From Ixodes scapularis (Eukaryota; Arthropoda; Arachnida; Ixodida; Ixodidae): DNA of 64,000 bases. Of the stretch, positions 56,290 to 64,000 are shown piece after piece. The first letter of the stretch is position 1, and each line of letters opens with the position of its first letter. The stretch is from NCBI RefSeq assembly GCF_016920785.2, contig NW_024609857.1, positions 126,597,094 through 126,661,093 on the forward strand, given 5' to 3'. The translations under genes were made by a program, and so were the position numbers. A model generated the notes under the pieces. It was given only the letters and a program-made list of their open reading frames with translations. It was not told the DNA's origin and did not search any database.

Positions 56290-58113
56290 TAAGTGCGAGG
56301 CTAAACCATAACGGCGAAATATTGAGTGGTTCGAATTTGGCAAATGCATTTAACAGCTATTTCGTGAATATAGCTAATAGCTCTTACAATCCTGAAGCGT
56401 CAAATCACATTAGGTCAGTCTCGGAATCGCTATTTATCCACCCTACTGACGAAACTGAGGTTTGTTCTTCTATTTTGTCTCTTAATAATAATCACAGTCG
56501 TGATGCCGATGACTTGCAAATTAAACCTATAAAGTATGTAATAGAGATCATTGCTCCATGTCTAACATACATATTCAACCTCGCCCTATCATCTGGCACT
56601 TTTCCTAAAAAAATGCAAACTAATAAAGTTTTCGCGTTGTTTAAAGCAGGTAACAAAAATGAACTAGGGAACTACCGTCGTATATCTATACTTCCTGTGT
56701 TCTCAAAACTTCTAGAAAAAATAATTCACTCTCGTGTCGTTAATTTTTGTGATAAGAACTCTATAATTACTGATTGTCAATTCGGACTTCAAAAGAATAG
56801 GACAACCGAGACAGCGTTATTGGTTCAAAAGGAAGAAATACTTAAAAATTTCGAAGAAAAAACCTTAACGCTTGGGATATTTTTAGACTTCAGCAAAGCG
56901 TTTGACTGTATAAATCATTCCATCTTGTTAGATAAACTATATGCTTATGGCATTCGTGATCTTCCACATGCACTAATCAAATCTTCTTTAGAATATCGTA
57001 CCCAGTTTGTGCAAATTAATAATGAGAAATCAATTTCATTAACATATCAGCTGGAGTGCCCCAAGGAAGTATTCGACCACCACTTTTTTTCTTAAAAATT
57101 AATGATATTTTGAACATTGATTCAGACTGTCAATATATAATCTACGCGAGTGACACGAGAACATTTGTTTCTGATATATCCGAAGAGGGCCTCATAAATG
57201 AAGCTAACGCATTTCTTTCAAAGTTAAGAGTAAGGTCTCAATCCAAATTGCCTGAATATAAATACTTCAAAAAGAAAAGCAATAGTGTTTGGCCCACGCG
57301 GTTCAAGTAACCGAGTTTATACTCCTCTAATTTCGGGTCTTCAACCATTGAATTTGTAAATAGCGTAAAAACTCTAGGAGTCATTTTTTTCCCAAGACAT
57401 TTTCTGGACCAATCACGTGAAATATCTCTGCTCTGAATTAGGCAAAGCCGCAGGAATTATAAATAAGCCTAGGCACGTCCTTCCATCCAGCGTAAAAAAA
57501 AAAGTTTTGTACAATTCCTTATTTTATTCTCATTTATGTTACTGCACCCTTATCTGGGGTAATACGTCTTTCTCAAACTTACATATAATACACTTATTGC
57601 AAAAAAAAAAGTGCTCAGAATAAAAGGTAACCTTTCCTGCATACATCATACGCGGTCACTGTTATAATCATACAAGATTATCAATATACACCTAATCTAT
57701 AACTATCGTTTAACGATGGCGTATAAATATTCGGCATAAGGACGCTCAAATATAATTCTTCAACTGTTTGATTTAAAAGAAAAAAGCGATTAATATTCAT
57801 CGAGAAATCACCAGCCCTGGCGAATTCCGAAATCTAGGACGAACTGTGGAAAACAAAAAAATAAGTCATGTTTTGCCGTCTATTGTGAACGTATATTTTG
57901 TAAAAAACATAGATATTGTGCAATTTTCAAACAGCCAAATATTCTATTTGTTCATTTTATTTTATTTTTTGACCACTGTATTGTATGCACTCCGTCGTAG
58001 CTGCTGAATGGGGGGTCCGGAGCCTCGTCAAGCTGCATTTCTGCAGCTTTTTGTCCGGTCTCCCATTCACCACTTGTATTTGCGGTGAAAAATAAAGTTC
58101 GTATCGTATCGTA
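56290..58113 (+). mobile_element. CR1/L2-type LINE, 5' truncated
   Basis: It contains a reverse transcriptase domain (56322-57310), later coding remnants (57417-57623) and a 3' untranslated region with GGGGTCCGGAGCC, a CTGCATTTCTGCAG palindrome and the terminal repeat tail GTATCGTATCGTA (58101-58113). Endonuclease and ORF1 are missing. Several frameshifts are present. Confidence 0.85.
56322..57310 (+). pseudogene. CR1/L2-type reverse transcriptase
   Basis: Motifs in order are YIFNLALSSGTFPKKMQTNK, VFALFKAGNKNELGNYRRIS, LPVFSKLLEKII, QFGLQKNRTTETAL, TLGIFLDFSKAFDCINHSIL (catalytic Asp), YAYGIRDLP, then after a frameshift near 57060 MPQGSIRPPLFFLKINDIL and IIYASDTRTFVSD, where the catalytic YADD has become YASD. 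The enzyme would carry out target-primed reverse transcription. The catalytic change and shifts make it inactive. Confidence 0.88.
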
Positions 58114-58189
58114 AATATTGTGTTCTCTTTGCGATAACTCAGCGGAATTCGACAATTTTGGGTGGAGATCATGCGATTTCTTTTCCCTT

Positions 58190-58545
58190 GCGCCAAGATA
58201 AACAGTACAAAAATACTACTCTTTTTAGGGTGAGCTCGTTAATATTGGTTAAACATTTTTTAAATGAACTACACGTAATTTGTTTATATAACCATACAAG
58301 CTGAAATTCTTCCAGCTATAAAATTGTCGCACTCCCCCTTTAAGGGCACGCAGAACATCGCCAACGAAATGCTGTATACCTCGCAGCGCAGGTTGGCCTT
58401 GAGCGGAACTATACATGTCTTTTTTTTCTATTAAGCAATCAAAGAGGAACAGGGGCGACTTTACATGAGAGGATGAACATGTAATTACGTTAATTAGGGA
58501 TTTCATGATGCGAAATCAGCATACAATCTGCTGTTCCGAAAAACA
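58190..58545. repeat. interspersed repeat B, copy 2
   Basis: Collinear and direct with 38740-39120. It ends next to the first acid phosphatase intron donor. Confidence 0.75.
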
Positions 58546-58663
58546 ATTATTTAAAGGACACTGTGTACAATTAATAATATTGAATATTATACTAAACGAA
58601 AGTTATAACCAGATTAGACAGCTCTTTTCTAAGAATGTGCAAACCACAAAAAAGAAACCTTAC

Positions 58664-58986
58664 CTGTATTTCGGACTGCTTCGCACGATTGCTTCGTTGG
58701 GGTCACACATCGAGAAACCGAGATAACGTTCCCTGAGGTATTCTCCGACTTTCCGCATGGTTTGTTTACCCCGAGCTGTGAGATTCCCCAAGCCGTCTAT
58801 CCACAAAGTGCTGTTTCCATTCAAGTCAGTGGGAAATGTCGTCAGGGGTGCTCTATCACCATGACGGAAAAGACCAACCACAAGGTCTAGGCCTTGAGGC
58901 ACAGAAGCATTTTGCTGAGCTTGAGTGCAGAAGGACGGTGGCGACACCAGAAGAAGGCAAATGACTTGGAGCAACGAATGTACCAT
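58664..58986 (-). CDS. histidine acid phosphatase, first coding exon
   Basis: The ATG at 58986 was chosen because MVHSLLQVICLLLVSPPSFC is a good secretory signal peptide. An in-frame ATG 15 codons upstream lies beyond a possible 5' splice acceptor (TTCCTTCCAG). Then comes LDLVVGLFRHGDRAPLTTFP, with the RHGxRxP signature whose His forms the phosphohistidine intermediate, TDLNGNSTLW, LGNLTARGKQTMRKVGEYLR, RYLGF and IVRSSPKY. The exon ends ATACAG followed by the donor GTAAGG (minus strand, 58663-58658), phase 2. The enzyme hydrolyses phosphate monoesters in lysosomes or saliva-like secretions. The downstream exons are at 22.3 and 15.4 kb. Confidence 0.92.
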
Positions 58987-59089
58987 GGTTCTTTCCTGAT
59001 TCTGGAAGGAATATATTGACGTATTTATCATTCAATCTAAAACGAGAGTTTGGGCATTCCGTATCCCCATGTGAATATAATATATATAT

Positions 59090-59632
59090 ATGCCAGAAGC
59101 ACGAAATTCAATTTACTATACTTCCAGAATTTACGATGATGCCAGAAGCACGAAATCAAATTTCACCATGAGGATCGACGGGGACCTTACGTGCTGCACT
59201 CTCGACGTTGTCTACCTCCTTGAGTGTCGGGTGTGTCAGATGCAGTATGTGGGACAAACCATGACAGCCTTCAATAAAAGATTTAACAACCACCGATCCC
59301 ATTCGACCAAATTACCCAGTCTTCCACTCTCTAAACACTTGGCACAAGCTGACCACTCATTTCACAAACTCTCTGTCATGCTCCTTCAATCCGGATTTAG
59401 ATCAAACCTAGAACGGGAGCTCAAGGAAGCCCATCTCATATACAAACTTGACGCGGTCAAGTGTGGCATTAATGAGAGCCCGCGGGGAGACAGAGTTGCG
59501 TACAGCTCGTGTGAACGGCCAAATTGTCGCCCCTTCCGATCCCCCACCCTCTCTGCCCCCCTCTCGCTCTTTGTCTGGCAGATGTATTGTGAGCGGCGCC
59601 CTATGGCGGTTCTGGTCCGGTGTCGGACTTGA
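59090..59632 (+). pseudogene. Penelope-like GIY-YIG endonuclease domain
   Basis: The open frame reads TLDVVYLLECRVCQMQYVGQT (GIY-YIG core with a Cys pair), then FNKRFNNHRS (catalytic Arg and His region), LPLSKHLAQADHSFHKL and LERELKEAHLIYKLDAVKCG (Glu near the C-terminal core), ending INESPRGD and unrelated codons to a stop at 59632. It is C-terminal to a lost reverse transcriptase. The 5' end includes a local 48-base duplication of ATGCCAGAAGCACGAAAT. Confidence 0.85.
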
Positions 59633-59957
59633 ACGGGCATGGAAGCAAGTGTGCGGGACTCGCCTGTGGCGGTGCGGGCGGGAGTCGGCCCCAGATGCAT
59701 CTCTCTGCCGGCCGCGTGTGGATTCTTGCCCTTGGGACCCTGCCATCGCGGTTCCGTCATCAGGGGAGGTTTTTCGGGGCTGGGGAGCGTTCCGCCGGTC
59801 GTAAATCTTAACTTCAAGTAAAATTGCTGTTGCCGTCCCTTTTGGGGGCATTTGTGTTATGTTGTGCATTCTGTCGCCCCTCTCATGTACTGCTTTCTCC
59901 TCTCCCTCTCCGAGTGAGAATCTCGGCCACCAGGTAACCCTATTCACTTTTATGTCA

Positions 59958-59993
59958 CGCTTGAAGAAGGAGGGTCCACCTCCGAAACGTCCG
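59958..59993 (+). ncRNA. hammerhead-ribozyme-like motif of the Penelope-like element
   Basis: TTGAAGA is followed by a perfect GGAGG/CCTCC stem with a short loop, then GAAAC and GTC, in the order of a minimal type I hammerhead (CUGANGA, stem II, GAAA, stem III, cleavage after UH). The first core base is T instead of C, so activity is doubtful. Hammerheads are known from Penelope-like elements. Confidence 0.5.
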
Positions 59994-60082
59994 ATTAAAC
60001 TATCCAAGTTTGTTTGAACCTCGGTGGCTCTTTTACTTATATGCGAACGCCTCGGCTCCCCACAACTTGAAGATGTCATTTA

Positions 60083-60107
60083 TACATATATATATATATA
60101 TATATAC
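60083..60107. repeat. (TA)n microsatellite
   Basis: A short uninterrupted TA tract at the right edge of the Penelope-like element. Confidence 0.9.
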
Positions 60108-60900
60108 CAATCCTAGTGCAGCAAAATTCACAGAGTAGAGAACTCCATCAAGCAAGACTGACAGTCGCCATTTGGTGGGCACGAGGCATGTTAATGAATC
60201 TGATTCCTCGCCGGACGCTGATGCGGTACTCGTGTCCCATTAAAGCTCGGAGCACATGCCGAAACAATGGAACACTTGGGTAATTTTCGCAGTCGCCACA
60301 AGATGACCGTGCTTTTCAAAATGGTATAACATATTGAGCCAAGAAAGGTAAATATTTCATAAATGGTCGTACCTCGAATTCATCTTTCCTGCACAAAGCA
60401 ATCACAAACAACTTTTAATTTGAAACCTTACAGGTTTTTTTTTATTCAATTACTTCTAGAGTATAGATATGTCATACCGCAGAAAGTGTAGCAACGAGAG
60501 CTATAGTTACATCCGCTCAATGACATAGCGCCCAATGCAACATTGCCAGCAGTGAAGGCCACTCCTTTAAGTTCAAAATTTCTGATGGGGTCAACATAGC
60601 AACCTGCATGCAAAGGGATCTTTGCTTTTCACCTCAAATACTAGAAATAAAAAGATGCTTAATGAGTGAATCATTTGATTACTGACCCCTAGAACAGCCA
60701 CTAATGTATCTTCGTGCGAAAAGTATTTATTAGCATACCGGACAAATTTCGAAGGTCGTCACGGTCCAAGTACTCAGCCCTTCCCCCCCCCCCCCCCCCC
60801 AAAAAAAAAAATGTTTTTTTTTTTTTTTTTTAAGGGGGGGTTGTTTTAATTAGAATTTTTTTAAAGAGAGAGAGAGAGACAGACAGAATTACATCGGCGT
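60108..60900. other. intergenic sequence with homopolymer runs
   Basis: No gene recognised. At 60784-60841 a C-run, A-run, T-run and G-run follow one another, then (GA)n at 60866-60880. Confidence 0.5.
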
Positions 60901-61259
60901 CAATAGTGCACAGTCTACTAACAGCCACTAATGCGCTACTTTCAGTTTTCCGCGTTCTGCTGAATGCTGGTGGTTGCTACCGGAAAGCCACAGGGCTTCA
61001 TATTTGCTCTCGCTACTCAACGTGGCAGGTCATCCTCACGGATCTCTCACCGTCGTTGCCCTGTACCTACCAAGCGCCATTCCAAGCGTCTCAAGCGACA
61101 CCATCGTCTCCGTTGAAAGAGTTCTTTGGAGACACGGACCATCCCTCTAACGTCTCGCCTGTGCTACTTTCAGGTTAGTCTCACCTTGGATTTTATAGAG
61201 AAAAAAACACTGATTGCTGTTGCTGCTGCTGCTGCTAAACATCAGTTTATTTTTAATCG

Positions 61260-62190
61260 TTTCTTGCCTTGCCATCTTGTTCTTTATGATTGCGTAGGAT
61301 GCCGATGTTCGTGTTCAAAATGTCGAACCGCTGTCGACAGCGATGAAAATGTGTTGACGTGTTCAAAATGCGACTGTTTTTAACGCATGAGCAATTGCTC
61401 TGGCGTATCTGAGACAACATATAAATCTGAAAAGGACGTTACACATTGTGGCGGTTCCCACGTTGCAAACCAACGAAATCAATGGGGTGGTGGGAGGAGG
61501 GAGTGGGGAGGGGGCAGCGAAGATTACACTGGAACTTAATTAGCGTGCTTACTTACGGATAGAAGAGCTTAAGCAAGACAGCATGGAAACCTCGAAAATG
61601 GCCATTGACGAAATCGAAAAAAAAACATTTAAGAGGTTTTTACAAATATGTTGACGTCCTCAAAAACCAAGTTCGACATGACAAAGAGATTAAATAGTTT
61701 GGAAAGCGCATGGTCAATGCGGAATGAAATCGAACGACTCCAGATTTGAATCAGCGATTTTGTGCGTCCATCAAAGAAACTCAACGCCGAGGTTCATGGC
61801 ATTATCAAAACTGAAAATTAGAACTTGTTTGATAAAGTCAATGAGGTAACATCCAGATTGCAGCTTCCTCGCTTAACAGTTAACGAGGTAGTTGCTTTAC
61901 AACGATTACCCGCGAAACCCGTCAAGATGCCGCACATTATTATCCCCTTTGCCAGATAAACCATGAGAAAACAGTGGCTGCAAAACAGAACAAGCCTCGT
62001 CGTAATCAAGCCCGATGCGTTTATTGTTGAAAATATGACTGAGACAACTAGGGCACTCCTCTGACGGGAAAAAGAGTGGGCTAGAGGGGCTCGCTTTCGG
62101 TACATATGGCACTGTAATGAAAATATCTTAACACGAAGACAAGACGATGTCCGACCGATGGTTGCAAGAACCGAGGATCAGTTGTTCCGC
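61260..62190 (+). pseudogene. LINE ORF1 with PHD-like zinc finger
   Basis: CRCSCSKCRTAVDSDENVLT, CSKCDCF and, after a stop, RMSNCSG give paired Cys motifs like a PHD finger, a feature of CR1-type ORF1 proteins. A charged, helical stretch follows. The C-terminal part is LTVNEVVALQRLPAKPVKMP, HIIIPFARKTMRKQWLQNR, MTETTRALL and RFRYIWHCNENILTRRQDDV, the conserved RNA-binding end of such ORF1 proteins. Stops at 61381 and elsewhere inactivate it. Confidence 0.7.
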
Positions 62191-62309
62191 CTTAGGAGGT
62201 AAACCAGTCGTTCTCCCCATCTTTATTCAAATACGTGGTTCTAACCTCTATGGCGAACCAAGGGCCACTGCTTCCAAAGAACATATATGCCACCTTGAGA
62301 AAAGAAGTG

Positions 62310-63047
62310 GTTCCTATTTTACTTCTTTTCATCTAAATGTACAGTCAGCAGTAAAAAAAGAACTTACCTTGAGCAAGAAGAGTGGTTGTTTGGGCTAGTT
62401 GGTTTGAGGTCTTATGCAATCTTGCGCACAGCATAGACGAGGATAACGCCTTGTGGTTTCCTGTTCTCCCTTTTGTACTCGTCGTTTTCTGTGCACAAGA
62501 TTGCATGCGAAGTCACCTTTAACTTTTTTTATCCTTTTGGAGTTCCTTTGGATGTTATTTGTTGACCGAGATCTATATATATATATACGAACGACTGTTT
62601 CCGTGTTCGTCGTCCTATGACATTTTTTTGTTTGAATTGAACTTTAAAGCGTGGCAGAAAATTGGCTCTCCTGATGAAAAACAATCACTGACTGGGATCT
62701 TCTGATCGGAAATACATTTATCACTAAAGATCCGGAAGTATTGTGTTTGGGGAAAAAAAAAAAGAAGAAACATTTTCGCTGTTGTTTGCCGCCCAACAGA
62801 TGGTGACATTTCGCCATTTCTTGAATTTTTCAAATTTTTTTTTTTTTGTGTGTTTCCTAACGGACGTCGCTATAACAGCATTTTCGGTGGTGACTTCGAT
62901 ATAACTATGTGTTCTGATAGCGCCACGAAAGGGAAAATAAAGATCCTCGTTGGCGTGAAGCTATGTATCAATACGACCGCCGATCGCACAAAATTTACTT
63001 TGCACCTAACAACTGATCTATATTTAATTATAACTAATTTTTCATAG
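62310..63047 (+). pseudogene. LINE endonuclease remnants
   Basis: Pieces read SFHLNVQSAVKK (endonuclease start), VVCRPTDGDISPFLEFF, then FGGDFDITMCSDSATKGKI and TTDLYLIITNFS (the GDFN and DLIITN motifs, with DFN now DFD). The central part between 62400 and 62640 is not recognisable. A (TA)n tract lies at 62572-62587. Confidence 0.7.
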
Positions 63048-63065
63048 ATAGAGTGAAAATCGGAG

Positions 63066-63903
63066 TAACGCCAGGTTGTTTGCGGACGATTGAATCATTT
63101 TTACCGAAGTAAAAACTGATTCGGACCAACTTAATCTCAACAGATCTCTTGCTCAGATTGGTGACTGGTGCAAGAAGTGGCAAATGTTACTAAATAATTC
63201 AAAGACTGTGTTTATGACTATTAGTCACAAAATAAAGGCCTTAAATTTTCAGTATAGTATAGACGATGAACCACTGACCCGTGTTTTAGAATATAAATAC
63301 TTAGGTGTTACAATTCCTCATGACCTTCGTTGGGGGGCTCACATCAACAATATCATTAAAAAATCTAACTCAAAACTGTGGCTTCTGCGACGAACCTTGA
63401 AGGAAAGCTCGAGTGACACTAAATTAACAGCGTATAAGTCGCCAGTGTGATCACTATTAGAGTACGCGGTGGAAATTTCGGATCCTCATGCAAAGTGTGA
63501 CGTGCTAAAACTGGAGAGGGTGCAGCAGCTGGCTCTGCGTTTTATTTTTTCCAGGTTTCGCAGGCTGGACTCCCCCACTGAGCTGTAATCCAAAGCAAAT
63601 GTCCCCTCACTAAAATATCGACGAAAAAATAAAAGACTGAAATTCTTGTTTATTATATGGAATAATCTGCTTTTGTTTGACAGAGATAGTTATTTAACAC
63701 CGCATAAGTCGAGGATCTCTAGCAATGAGCACAGTCACACCCTACAACAGTACCGGTGCCTGAAGGACCGCTTTATGTATTCATTTTTCCCATTGACTAT
63801 CAGCGATTGGAATCTACTCCCGCAGGCGATGGTTTCCTGTCATTCCTTATCCTCGTTTTGCGCTCGAATTGATATGTGCAATGATGACTTACTGTATTTG
63901 TAG
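63066..63903 (+). pseudogene. LINE reverse transcriptase C-terminal part
   Basis: NARLFADD, with a TGA immediately after the catalytic DD, then IIFTEVKTDSDQLNLN, IGDWCKKWQMLLNNSKTVFM, LEYKYLGVTIPHDLRWGAHI, NSKLWLLRRTLKES, and after a stop KLERVQQLALRFIFSRF, TISDWNLLPQAMV and FCARID. This is the palm/thumb to C-terminus of a CR1/L2-type enzyme. Stops at 63091 and 63448-63450 and near 63586 inactivate it. The sequence after 63903 is probably the 3' untranslated region. Confidence 0.85.
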
Positions 63904-64000
63904 GATTGTTTTTCTTGTGTCACGATCGCTAAATATTTGTACTTTGTGGTATTGTTGTAATTGCGGAGCGGTGATGCGTTGCGTAGTTTTTTTTGTGTCA

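Larger units (their letters stand above)
59085..60080 (+). mobile_element. second Penelope-like element, 5' truncated
   Basis: It consists of a GIY-YIG endonuclease (59090-59632), a 3' untranslated region and a hammerhead-like motif near 59961-59993. It lies in a TA microsatellite, with TATATATA before 59090 and (TA)n at 60083-60107. The reverse transcriptase is absent. The first acid phosphatase exon starts about 100 bases to the left on the opposite strand, so this insertion is in the presumed promoter or first intron. Confidence 0.82.
60906..63960 (+). mobile_element. CR1/L2-type LINE with ORF1, internally deleted
   Basis: ORF1 remnants (61260-62190), endonuclease pieces (62310-62400 and 62780-63047) and the last part of the reverse transcriptase (63066-63903) lie in collinear order, with the N-terminal half of the reverse transcriptase missing. 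Many stops are present. Confidence 0.8.

Noticed and set aside
1..64000. CRISPR arrays, bacterial operons, ribosome binding sites
   Set aside because: The window is eukaryotic; the direct repeats seen are minisatellites, LTRs or interspersed elements without spacer structure.

Overview
The window is eukaryotic and looks like arthropod DNA, most probably from an ixodid tick (inference from the repeat families and the one host gene, not from a database search). There is no bacterial-style gene packing. AT-rich non-coding sequence is crowded with old transposable elements, and only one host gene is recognisable.

Host gene: three exons of a histidine acid phosphatase lie on the minus strand in the correct N-to-C order. 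They are 58664-58986 (signal peptide and the FRHGDRAP catalytic motif), 22338-22634 (alpha domain) and 15367-15772 (the SYHD catalytic motif). Splice sites and intron phases fit. The gene covers about 44 kb, so almost everything between 15.8 and 58.7 kb is intron filled with mobile elements. One or more central exons were not found. A possible membrane-anchor segment lies out of frame just after the stop codon.

Layout on the plus scale: 0-2.6 kb, two inverted copies of a Penelope-like element. 2.9-4.4 kb, a LINE endonuclease scrap and a short-LTR Ty3/gypsy relic. 4.4-4.9 kb, a three-unit tandem repeat. 6.89-9.28 kb, a complete Tc1/mariner-like transposon with an intact transposase and TIRs of nearly 600 bp, next to a LINE endonuclease fragment. 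14.1-14.6 and 17.86-17.96 kb, foldback sequences. 18.0-18.6 kb, a deleted hAT element with a perfect 8-bp target duplication. 26.86-33.03 kb, a complete but decayed Ty3/gypsy element whose LTR carries a tRNA-like Pol III promoter and whose 3' LTR holds a MITE. 34.2-36.1 kb, a diverged direct repeat and a second short-LTR gypsy relic. 38.5-39.2 kb, repeats shared with 56-58.5 kb. 40.8-50.4 kb, a three-level nest: a minus-strand LINE interrupted by a full I-like LINE, itself interrupted by a TIR element that carries two satellite arrays. 52.3 kb, a solo LTR of the 26.9-kb family. 54.1-55.9 kb, a LINE interrupted by a CACGTG minisatellite and by a deletion derivative of the mariner-like element. 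56.3-58.1 kb, a CR1/L2-type LINE. 59.1-60.1 kb, a second Penelope-like element with a hammerhead-like motif. 61.2-64 kb, another CR1/L2-type LINE with a PHD-like ORF1.

Most element coding regions carry stops and frameshifts. The mariner-like transposase is the only mobile-element gene read intact. The strongest discovery candidates are the satellite-carrying TIR element at 44980-46457, the tRNA-like module in the LTR family, and the nested structure whose boundaries can be fixed to the base.
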